In this document: piece by piece, positions 37,481 through 45,044 of the stretch
Position numbering within the stretch: the stretch's first letter is position 1
How the letters are laid out: each line of letters opens with the position of its first letter
NCBI RefSeq assembly: GCF_003351025.1
Contig: NZ_QPCG01000002.1
Location: 682,001 to 746,000 of the forward strand
Length of the DNA stretch: 64,000 bases
From: Mucilaginibacter endophyticus
GTDB lineage: Bacteria > Bacteroidota > Bacteroidia > Sphingobacteriales > Sphingobacteriaceae
Direction of reading: 5' to 3'
Made by a program: the position numbers and the translations under genes
The notes under the pieces: model-generated
Told to the model about the DNA's origin: nothing
Database searches by the model: none
The model's input: only the letters and a program-made list of their open reading frames with translations

Positions 37481-39874
37481 TTATTCGGAACGTAAACTCT
37501 TAACCGGATTATCCAAAGCCGCTTTAATGGACTGAAAGCTGACTGTTATAAAAGCAATCACTATTGCCATTGCACCAGCTCCTACAATAACCCACCACTG
37601 TATGTTTATCCTGTAGGCGAAACCTTGCAGCCACTTATCCATAAAATAATAAGCTATAGGTGATGCAATTACAAAGGCAATGAATACCAGTATTAAAAAC
37701 TCTTTTGATAACAAAGTGGTGATATTGGCAACTGAAGCACCAAGCACTTTACGAATCCCAATCTCCTTTTTGCGCCTCAATACTACAAAGGCAGCAAGAC
37801 TTAACAAACCAAGGCACGAAATAAGCATAGCCAAGCCGCCAATGATGGCAATCATGCTTCCGGCCTGTCTTTCGGAATGATATACTTCGTTAAAATGATC
37901 ATCAATAAACTGATACTCAAAAGTATTATCGCCGCTTACAGCAATAAACACTTGCTGTATATCCTTTAATGTTTGGCTAACATTGGTACCCGAAACTTTA
38001 ACGTATAAATTAGTTTGCCAATAAGGTATATAATCCATACTACCAATAATAAGTGGCTCGATGGTTTTATGTAAACTACTGTAATTGAAATCCTTTACAA
38101 CGCCAATAATCCTGCCGGGAGGTAACGAAGTTATGTTGATAGGCTTACCAACAGGATTAGGGTAGCCTATTTGCTTTGCCAGGGTTTCGTTGATAATATA
38201 TTCATTTTGCTGATCCTTACTAAAGGCATGGCCAGCCATTATCTTCATATCAAAAAAACTGATATAATTTATACCAGCATTCTCCATATTTACGGTGATC
38301 TTTTTCGCCTCGCCGTTTGGTGCAATAAAGTCGATGCCAAATATTGAACCATTGCCGCCCAACTCCATAAAGCCATTGGTGATATCTTTAACTCCTTTTA
38401 CTTTAGCAATCTCTGCTTTAAGTACCTGTAGTTTTTTCGCCAGCCGCAAATCCATTGGCAATTTTATAACCTGATTATAAGAATAGCCAAGATCGCGTTG
38501 CTGCATATATTTTAGCTGCTTAAGTATCACCATTAAACTAATCATGAATATAACGGCTATTGCAAACTGGCCGGTAACCAGGATATTACGCAATGATGAT
38601 TTTGAACCACCCAATAACACCTTTGTTTTTAAAGCTTCACCAGTGTTGGCTCTTGAGATAAACCAGGCCGGATAGATACCAGCCAGTAATGTAGTTCCTA
38701 TTACTATACCTATAAAAACAACAGGCATAGCGCCGTGATAAATACTTTCTGAAGTAAGCTCCCTGTCAAGCAGTTTATTTAACAATGGCAAAAAGATAGT
38801 GATAAGCAACAGCGCTGATATCAGTGATAATAATACCGAAAAGAAGGTTTCGATAAGCACCTGGAAAACTACATGAAAACGCCTTGCGCCTACAATTTTT
38901 TTGATGGCCACTTCTTTGCCACGGTATCCCGCTATGGCTGTAGTAAGATTAACAAAGTTTACACAAGCAATTAAAAAAACGGCAATGGCTATTACTATAA
39001 ATATATTCAGGTATTTACCATCAATCTTTTTATAGTTGAGCTGATCGTAGCTAATATTGACAGAGCCGGTATGGATACGGTTTAAAGGTTGTAAGGTGAA
39101 ATCAATAAATTTGCTTTTGGAATGAATAGTTTTTGTCAGCCTGTTTTCAAGTAAGCCTATATTTTTGTTATTGGATATTTTCAAATACGTTGCCCCCATT
39201 AAAACATTATAATTTGTACCCAAAAAGCTACTTAAAAACTCTTTAGGGAAGGGCACCAATGCCTCAATCTGCAAATGGGAGTTTTTAGGCATATCGGCAA
39301 TTACATTGCTTACTGTAAAATTAGTTACCGATGTATCAGCAGTATGTAATTGAATGGTTTTATTCAATGCAGGGCTATCGCCAAAAAGCTTATGTGCGAG
39401 ACTGGTGGTAAGCACAATGGTATTTTGATCGCGGGTAAACCTATTTCTCTCACCCTCAATCATAACCGGGTTAAACATGCTGGCAAAGGTGGTGTCGGTA
39501 CAAACCAGCTTTTCAGCTTTTATCTTTTTACCCTTGTACTCCATAGTCACCGACGGATAAACAAGTGGTACTGCAGGAAAAACGCGTGTATAGCTATCTA
39601 TTTCGTTATTATTAGCCTTCAGAAACGGCGCAACAGGCGGGCCAACAATTGCAGCTGTTGATGGTGCAGTGCCATCGTAATGCATATATTCATTAAGACG
39701 ATAAACCTTATCCGCGTTCGGTACAAAGTTATCAAAGCTTCTTTCGTTACCAACAAACAAACCAATGAGTACACAAGTGGCAATACCAATAGCAAGGCCC
39801 AAAATGTTTACAAAAGCGTAGGCTTTGTTTTTGAGTAAATTTCGATAAGCCGTTTTTAAATAAATTTTAAGCAT
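37481..39874 (-). CDS. FtsX/MacB-type ABC permease p2 (most divergent member)
   Basis: Predicted 797-residue permease starting MLKIYLKTAYRNLLKNKAY. Its first coupling segment is the outlier of the array: GYRGKEVAIKKIVGARR (about 305-331) in place of the RxKE(V/I)GxRKVxG pattern, with IKK where siblings have an RK pair. The second, RRKKEIGIRKVLGAS (about 698-715), is normal but preceded by VVLRR. The early periplasmic part (MHYDGTAPSTAAIVGPP) is also unlike its neighbours. Tail KSLRSE. It follows p1 after only 61 bp with no family I or II repeat. Confidence 0.92.
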   Translation of the reverse strand: MLKIYLKTAYRNLLKNKAYAFVNILGLAIGIATCVLIGLFVGNERSFDNFVPNADKVYRLNEYMHYDGTAPSTAAIVGPPVAPFLKANNNEIDSYTRVFPAVPLVYPSVTMEYKGKKIKAEKLVCTDTTFASMFNPVMIEGERNRFTRDQNTIVLTTSLAHKLFGDSPALNKTIQLHTADTSVTNFTVSNVIADMPKNSHLQIEALVPFPKEFLSSFLGTNYNVLMGATYLKISNNKNIGLLENRLTKTIHSKSKFIDFTLQPLNRIHTGSVNISYDQLNYKKIDGKYLNIFIVIAIAVFLIACVNFVNLTTAIAGYRGKEVAIKKIVGARRFHVVFQVLIETFFSVLLSLISALLLITIFLPLLNKLLDRELTSESIYHGAMPVVFIGIVIGTTLLAGIYPAWFISRANTGEALKTKVLLGGSKSSLRNILVTGQFAIAVIFMISLMVILKQLKYMQQRDLGYSYNQVIKLPMDLRLAKKLQVLKAEIAKVKGVKDITNGFMELGGNGSIFGIDFIAPNGEAKKITVNMENAGINYISFFDMKIMAGHAFSKDQQNEYIINETLAKQIGYPNPVGKPINITSLPPGRIIGVVKDFNYSSLHKTIEPLIIGSMDYIPYWQTNLYVKVSGTNVSQTLKDIQQVFIAVSGDNTFEYQFIDDHFNEVYHSERQAGSMIAIIGGLAMLISCLGLLSLAAFVVLRRKKEIGIRKVLGASVANITTLLSKEFLILVFIAFVIASPIAYYFMDKWLQGFAYRINIQWWVIVGAGAMAIVIAFITVSFQSIKAALDNPVKSLRSE

Positions 39875-39935
39875 TCTGCGTTACTGATTAACTGATATAA
39901 GGTTCCTCCTATTGCTGCTACATCTCTATCAACAT

Positions 39936-42305
39936 TTATTCTGATCTTAAACTCTTAACCGGGTTAGCCAATGCCGCCTTCACAGCCTGGAAACTAATGG
40001 TTGCAAAAGCTATTATTACTGCACCACCACCCGCAACAGCAATCAGCCACCAATGAATTTCGGCACGGTAAGCATAATCCATCAGCCACTTATTCATGGC
40101 GTACCATGCTATTGGCGACGCAATTACAATAGCAAGAAGAACCAACAGCAGGAAATCCCGTGATAACATGGTAGTGATATCACCGACACTGGCGCCCAAC
40201 ACCTTGCGGATGCCGATTTCTTTAACTTTAATTTGCGCGGTATAAGTAGCCAGACCAAATAAGCCGAGGCATGAAATAAATATGGCTATCCCGGCAAACA
40301 TGTTGAACAGCGTGCTTGTGTGCTGCTCAGACTTATACATTTCGTTATAAGCGTCATCCAAAAAACTATACTCATATGGGAAGTTAGCGTTATACTGTTT
40401 CCAATATTTTTCGACCAGTTTAATAGCCGCCGGCGCGTCTTTGCCGGTAGTTTTTACAAACATTTGCCATGAGCTTGGCCTGTAGGAGAATATTGCAGGT
40501 TCGATAGTTTGTTTTAACGAAGCGAAATGGAAATCTTTTACAACCCCGATTATCGTTCCGTCGGTGTTATGAAGTTTAAAGCGTTTGCCAATGGGATCTT
40601 TAATCCCTGCAAGTTTTACAGCGGTTTCATTAAGGATATAGTGTGCCGAATCTGACTTTACACCGGTAAAGCCCGTGCCTGCCGCAAACTTCAACTTAAA
40701 CATGCCAATGAAATCCTTGTCCATATCAAAAGGACTGATTAGCAGGCTTACGTCAGATGCCTTACCATCCCAATCCGTATCGCTGGTACTTCCATTTCCA
40801 ATTATTACGCTGGTATTGCCTGTGCTTACGCCTTTTATTTCTGTATGGCTTAACAACTCGGCTTTAATAGCCTCGTAATGATCTTGCATGGCCCGCATAG
40901 GCAGTGAAAACACATGCTCTTTATCGTAACCCAATTGTATGGAGTGGATGTATTGAAGCTGTTTATTGATGATCAATGTACCGATTATCAACCCAACAGA
41001 AAACGCAAACTGGCATACTACGAGAACCTTTCTGAAGGTAGCGTTACCTGCACCGGCCACTTTTCCTTTAAGCGCGTTGATAGGCTTGAATGATGAAAGC
41101 AACATTGCCGGATATATACTTGATGCAACAAGCGTTGCTATAATAGTTAAAACAATAACCTGCCATACGTTGGCATTAAACAGGTCGAAGTGCATTTGCT
41201 TACCCGAGATACTGTTATAAACAGGCATTACAGCGTAAATAAGCAAGAAAGCCAGCACCAGGGCTATCAAGAAGCATAATACAGTTTCGATAATGAACTG
41301 CATAAAAAGCTGGCTCCTTTCGGCTCCAATGATTTTGCGTACACTCACTTCTTTTGAACGAAGCATGGAGCGGGCAGTTGAAAGATTGATGTAATTGATG
41401 CAGGCAATGAGCAATATCAGCACTGCAACAATCGAAAATATTTTTACTATTTGTATCCCGGCAGATGTACCATCAGGGTTATACAAATGAATGTCTTTTA
41501 AAGCTTGTAATTGAAAAACACCATCGGTAGGTTTTATACCGGGCTGATTTTTCATGTGGATTTCGGTAAGTTTATCGGCGATGGCTTTGGTAGAAGCATC
41601 GGGCCTTACCTTCAAAAAGGTGGTAGTATAGTAGTTACCCCAATCCTGATCCATTGATTTCCAGAAATCCTTACCTGTGTATTGTTTCTTTTTTACATTC
41701 ATGGAGAATAAGATATCTCCACCAATACTTGAATTAGCCGGAAAATCTGCCAATACGCCCGAAACTGTATATGGATCCTTACTATCACCGGTGAGTATTT
41801 TGCCTATTGGATCTTCATTACCAAAATAACGTTTAGCGGTACTTTCGGTAATAACGATTGACTGATCATTAGGAAAAGGCGTTTTAACATTTCCTTTCAG
41901 TAATTTAAAATCGAACATAGTAAAAAAGGCATCATCAACATATGAAGCCTTGCCAAAATCTTCTTTCAGCAGTTTGTCTTTATACCTGAAAACCGAATAA
42001 TCATAGGAAGTTACAACCCGTACTGCACTTACCACACCCGGCACTTCTTTTAACGCGAAGGCTGCTACCGGCCCAGGTACACCACCCCAAACCTGTTTAC
42101 TTGCGCCTGTACCAATGGACGCGTTTACCTTGTATATATTATCGCCTTTGGAATGGAAGCGATCATAACTTAGCTCGTCCTGCACCCAAATCAAAATAAG
42201 CATACCTACAGCCAGGCCAATAGTAAGGCCAACAATGTTTAAGGCGCTGTAAAACTTAGTGTTAATTAAGTTTCGCCATGCGGTTTTTAGGTAGTTTTTA
42301 AACAT
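39936..42305 (-). CDS. FtsX/MacB-type ABC permease p1 (next to the ATPase)
   Basis: Predicted 789-residue inner-membrane permease of a MacB/FtsX-type (type VII) ABC transporter. Layout: helix 1 (about 20-43), periplasmic MacB_PCD-like domain (about 44-275), three helices (about 280-385), helix 5 (about 420-440), second periplasmic domain (about 441-665), three final helices. MacB itself has one such unit of four helices and works as a dimer, so this protein looks like a fused dimer. Coupling segments expected to contact the ATPase: RSKEVSVRKIIGAER (about 300-327) and KVKEIGIRKVLGAS (about 688-707). Tail KSLRSE. It lies 194 bp after the ATPase gene, with a long hairpin between, and is most like p6. 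Confidence 0.94.
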   Translation of the reverse strand: MFKNYLKTAWRNLINTKFYSALNIVGLTIGLAVGMLILIWVQDELSYDRFHSKGDNIYKVNASIGTGASKQVWGGVPGPVAAFALKEVPGVVSAVRVVTSYDYSVFRYKDKLLKEDFGKASYVDDAFFTMFDFKLLKGNVKTPFPNDQSIVITESTAKRYFGNEDPIGKILTGDSKDPYTVSGVLADFPANSSIGGDILFSMNVKKKQYTGKDFWKSMDQDWGNYYTTTFLKVRPDASTKAIADKLTEIHMKNQPGIKPTDGVFQLQALKDIHLYNPDGTSAGIQIVKIFSIVAVLILLIACINYINLSTARSMLRSKEVSVRKIIGAERSQLFMQFIIETVLCFLIALVLAFLLIYAVMPVYNSISGKQMHFDLFNANVWQVIVLTIIATLVASSIYPAMLLSSFKPINALKGKVAGAGNATFRKVLVVCQFAFSVGLIIGTLIINKQLQYIHSIQLGYDKEHVFSLPMRAMQDHYEAIKAELLSHTEIKGVSTGNTSVIIGNGSTSDTDWDGKASDVSLLISPFDMDKDFIGMFKLKFAAGTGFTGVKSDSAHYILNETAVKLAGIKDPIGKRFKLHNTDGTIIGVVKDFHFASLKQTIEPAIFSYRPSSWQMFVKTTGKDAPAAIKLVEKYWKQYNANFPYEYSFLDDAYNEMYKSEQHTSTLFNMFAGIAIFISCLGLFGLATYTAQIKVKEIGIRKVLGASVGDITTMLSRDFLLLVLLAIVIASPIAWYAMNKWLMDYAYRAEIHWWLIAVAGGGAVIIAFATISFQAVKAALANPVKSLRSE

Positions 42306-42340
42306 AGGAGTATCGGTTTAATAGCAAAAACACTCCAAAT

Positions 42341-42368
42341 GCCCTTCTTCGCATTTGCGGAGAAGGGC
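42341..42368 (-). other. Hairpin between ATPase gene and p1
   Basis: GCCCTTCT (42341-42348)/AGAAGGGC (42361-42368) form an 8-bp stem, extended after one G-T pair by CGC/GCG with a 4-nt loop. On the minus strand it is followed by ATTTGGAGTG and five T residues, not an immediate T-run. It may slow or partly stop transcription, or protect the upstream mRNA, between ATPase and permeases. Confidence 0.55.
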
Positions 42369-42499
42369 AGCAGAGGCAATTATTAACTTATTATAAACTG
42401 ATTTCGGGGGCGGTGGTCCAAGTCCGGAGTCGAAAGTTTTAAGTCGGAAGTTCTTCTTCTCCCATGAACTATAAACTATCAACCATGAACTCAAATAAG

Positions 42500-43177
42500 C
42501 TACACCATGATATTTTCCATAACGGTTTGTCCGTCAAGCAGGCGTATAATACGGTGACTGTAACGGGCGTCATGTTCAGAGTGCGTAACCATGATAATGG
42601 TGGTTCCCTGTTCGTTCAAATCGGTAAGCAGTTCCATCACGTCGTTACCGTTACTGCTGTCCAGGTTACCGGTGGGCTCATCCGCAAGGATCAGTTTTGG
42701 TTTGTTAACAACCGCACGGGCTATAGCCACACGCTGTTGCTGACCACCTGATAACTGTTGCGGATAGTGGTTACGACGGTGCATGATCTGCATTTTGTCT
42801 AACACCTCTTCTACCCTTTTAACACGCTCAGAAGCAGCTACACCAGTGTAAATCAAAGGAAGTTCAACGTTTTCAAATACGGTAAGCTCGTCAATAAGGT
42901 TGAAGCTCTGGAACACGAAACCGATGTTATGCTTACGCAGATCTGCGCGTTTACGCTCGTTAAAATGAGCTACCTCAATTTCGTTAAAAACGTAGCTGCC
43001 GGCATCCGGATCATCAAGCATGCCCAGGATGTTAAGCAAGGTTGACTTACCACAGCCTGACGGGCCCATGATGGCCACGAACTCGCCTGTTGCTACTTCC
43101 ATCGATAACTTGTTTAACGCGATGGTCTCTACCTCTTCGGTACGGTAGAATTTCTCAAGATTGGAAATTTTTATCAT
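42500..43177 (-). CDS. MacB/LolD-type ABC transporter ATPase
   Basis: 225-residue cytoplasmic ATPase and the only one in the locus, so it is the candidate energiser of all 17 permeases. Visible motifs: Walker A GPSGCGKST (38-46), Q-loop in FVFQSFN, signature LSGGQQQRVAIARA (about 138-151), Walker B LILADEPTGNLDS (about 159-172) and switch histidine in VTHSEHD. The GNLDS ending and overall length are typical of the MacB/LolD/FtsE group. The start ATG 43177 gives MIKISNLEKFY, the normal beginning. It lies 130 bp after the fusion-protein gene; two short hairpins stand in that gap. It lacks a fused membrane domain, unlike E. coli MacB. Confidence 0.96.
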   Translation of the reverse strand: MIKISNLEKFYRTEEVETIALNKLSMEVATGEFVAIMGPSGCGKSTLLNILGMLDDPDAGSYVFNEIEVAHFNERKRADLRKHNIGFVFQSFNLIDELTVFENVELPLIYTGVAASERVKRVEEVLDKMQIMHRRNHYPQQLSGGQQQRVAIARAVVNKPKLILADEPTGNLDSSNGNDVMELLTDLNEQGTTIIMVTHSEHDARYSHRIIRLLDGQTVMENIMV

Positions 43178-43196
43178 TGGTGCCTCCGTTATTCAT

Positions 43197-43213
43197 GCCG
43201 CCTTTATGGCGGC
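43197..43213 (-). other. Short hairpin before ATPase gene
   Basis: GCCGCC (43197-43202)/GGCGGC (43208-43213) with a 5-nt loop, 20 bp before the ATPase start codon. It could affect translation or mRNA decay; no T-run follows. Confidence 0.45.
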
Positions 43214-43284
43214 CTGATCTTATTTTTTGTTTATCTTAATTTATTAATTAGTTCGGTTTATATTATAATGACGCTTGAACAGAG

Positions 43285-43302
43285 CCCGGCGTTGCAGCCG
43301 GG
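43285..43302 (-). other. Short hairpin after fusion-protein gene
   Basis: CCCGGC (43285-43290)/GCCGGG (43297-43302) with a 6-nt loop, 5 bp past the stop codon of the fusion-protein gene. No T-run follows, so read-through into the ATPase gene is expected. Confidence 0.5.
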
Positions 43303-43307
43303 TTAAG

Positions 43308-44564
43308 TTATTTTTTCAGCACAAGCTCCTGAATATCACCATAAGTTTCATAGCTTGAAGTAATAACCTTATCGCCCGGATTTAAGCCTTCTGTTACCAC
43401 GAAATAATCAGGGCTCTGGCGTCCAAGCTGGATATTCACCTTGTAGGCTTTTGTACCATCTTCACTTACCTTAAAGATCCAGTTACCACCGGTTTGCTGG
43501 AAGAAACCGCCTTTAGGTACAAGCACAGCCTGCATCTGATCGCTCAGCGCCAACCTAACCTGTAGGGTTTGTCCTTTACGGATGCCAGTTGGTACTTTAC
43601 CTACAAACTGCATATCAACCTGGAAACTACCTGTAGCTTTTACCTGGGTATATACTTTTTTAATAACCAGATTATAGGTTTGTTCGGCAAATTGGAAATC
43701 GCCTTTAAGGCCGGCATAAATGCGTGACAGGTAATGCTCGTCAATATCAACCCTAACTTTAAAGCCCGATTGTACGTCTATCTGACCCAGGTGCTCACCT
43801 TTATTTTTGCTCTGCCCAACCTCGGCATCCATTGAAGTTAATTGACCATCGGTGGGTGCCACCAATACTAAACCGGCTACTTTTTTGCGCATCAGCTCAA
43901 GCGTGGTTTTCATGTGGGCATATTGCTCCTGCGATTGTGAAGCCTGTTGCTTAACCAGCGCTGTATCCTGCGAAAGGATCTGCTTAGCCAGTTTATAACG
44001 ATTCAATTGATAATCGTAAGTATTTTTTGCTGATTGATATTCCTGTTGCCCAATAGCTTTTTGATCATAAAGATGTTTATCCAGCTTGTAGATCCTTTCG
44101 GCTTCTTTAAAGGCGTTCTCTACATCGGCCATAGTATTTAGCTTGCTGATGGTATTTTGCTGGGCGTTATTGTGCGAGATCTGCATCTGAGTTTGCTCGG
44201 CATAAACCGCGGTTTCCTGGTTAGCCAAGGTAAGCTCAAGATCGGTGTTAGACATTCTTAGTATCCGGTCGCCTTTTTTAAGGTTGGCTCCGTCTTCAAC
44301 ATATTTTTCTTCAACAACACCACCTTCTGACGCGTCAAGAAAAATGGTGGTCAGCGGCATAACTACACCATTAACCGGTATAAACTCCTGGAAAGGGCCT
44401 TTAGTAATAGTACTTATAGTTAAGCGTTCAGTATCAACATCAAGCTTACTTTTACCAGATGTAAGATAAATACTGCCGCCAATTAGTAAAATAATGCCTG
44501 TAATACCTGCAATGGTAAGTATCTTCTTGCTGTTCCAGGTCTTTTTCTCAATTTTTCTGTCCAC
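43308..44564 (-). CDS. HlyD/MacA-type periplasmic membrane-fusion protein
   Basis: Predicted 418-residue fusion protein that would bridge the permease and an outer-membrane channel. Parts in order: basic N-terminus, one membrane helix (about 15-37), first half of a lipoyl-like domain (VEEKYVEDGANLKKGDRIL), a long alpha-helical hairpin (about 110-240), second lipoyl half (VAPTDGQLTSMDAEVG) and beta-barrel domains. The frame continues upstream to a TTG at 44633, but that would start before promoter C. GTG 44564 (V-D-R-K-I-E-K-K-T-W) is preferred: it gives a normal basic N-terminus and a leader of about 20 nt. It is the first gene of the unit with the ATPase and p1-p6. No TolC partner is encoded nearby. 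Confidence 0.9.
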   Translation of the reverse strand: MDRKIEKKTWNSKKILTIAGITGIILLIGGSIYLTSGKSKLDVDTERLTISTITKGPFQEFIPVNGVVMPLTTIFLDASEGGVVEEKYVEDGANLKKGDRILRMSNTDLELTLANQETAVYAEQTQMQISHNNAQQNTISKLNTMADVENAFKEAERIYKLDKHLYDQKAIGQQEYQSAKNTYDYQLNRYKLAKQILSQDTALVKQQASQSQEQYAHMKTTLELMRKKVAGLVLVAPTDGQLTSMDAEVGQSKNKGEHLGQIDVQSGFKVRVDIDEHYLSRIYAGLKGDFQFAEQTYNLVIKKVYTQVKATGSFQVDMQFVGKVPTGIRKGQTLQVRLALSDQMQAVLVPKGGFFQQTGGNWIFKVSEDGTKAYKVNIQLGRQSPDYFVVTEGLNPGDKVITSSYETYGDIQELVLKK

Positions 44565-44594
44565 TGTATTTTTATAATATTTTGAAATGTTATA

Positions 44595-44610
44595 ACAAAA
44601 AGATATGCCA
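44595..44610 (-). promoter_or_regulatory. Candidate sigma54 promoter C (before fusion protein)
   Basis: Minus strand TGGCATATCTTTTTGT. The -24 half TGGCATA is the best of the four; the -12 half reads TTTTTGT, acceptable with one extra spacer base. It lies 31 bp before the proposed GTG start. Confidence 0.6.
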
Positions 44611-44662
44611 CAAATTAAAATACTGTTTTTCAATCATTTAAACACAAAACATAGTATTTAAG

Positions 44663-44701
44663 CGTACGCTTCTGTTACATCAGGTGTACGGTATTGATAC
44701 A
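44663..44701 (-). promoter_or_regulatory. Paired upstream activator dyads C
   Basis: CGTACGCTTCTGTTACA (44663-44679) and TGTACGGTATTGATACA (44685-44701), 22 bp apart; the second matches the near dyads of A and B at all but one or two bases and starts 75 bp from promoter C. It lies between the transporter genes and the regulator gene, about 340 bp before the latter. Confidence 0.65.
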
Positions 44702-45044
44702 GTGTTTTTTCACATAATAATAGCCCGTTATATATAAATACAGATTAGCACTTCATTGTGAAGCATTTATATGATATGCTGCATAAAATGCGGGTATTTA
44801 GCATAAAAATTGTAACGGATGGTACCATTAGCGAGTCTTTGATTTATCGTTCATATGAGATGGTTGTTAGCGTATAGTTCATGGTTCATAGCAACAATGC
44901 TAAAAGTTTATCCAGGTAGTTTCGATAATTGAGATACAATTTAATTTAAATTTATAACTTTTATTAAATTGACACCTTAATAACTATATGTTATTATTTT
45001 GAGGCACCATAAACAAACATCTACGAACTATTAACCAAAAATAA

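Larger units (their letters stand above)
44565..45044. other. 480-bp divergent control region
   Basis: Separates the transporter locus from the two-component system. The left part holds promoter C and dyads C. The right part (about 44702-45044) is A/T-rich. A weak housekeeping-type candidate for the regulator gene is TTG near 44969 with TTATTTTG at 44994-45001, but the spacing is a little long. No RNA gene or reading frame was recognised. Confidence 0.7.

Noticed and set aside
42306..42345. Possible sigma54 promoter before p1 (minus strand TGGAGTGTTTTTGC)
   Set aside because: Spacing between the GG and GC elements is one base short, and no paired dyads lie upstream.
44565..44633. TTG start giving 23 extra residues on the fusion protein
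   Set aside because: It would begin upstream of the sigma54-like promoter and break the usual short basic N-terminus before the membrane helix.
44702..45044. Sigma54 promoter for the two-component genes
   Set aside because: TGG-containing stretches on the plus strand (for example near 44820 and 44860) lack a correctly spaced GC element.
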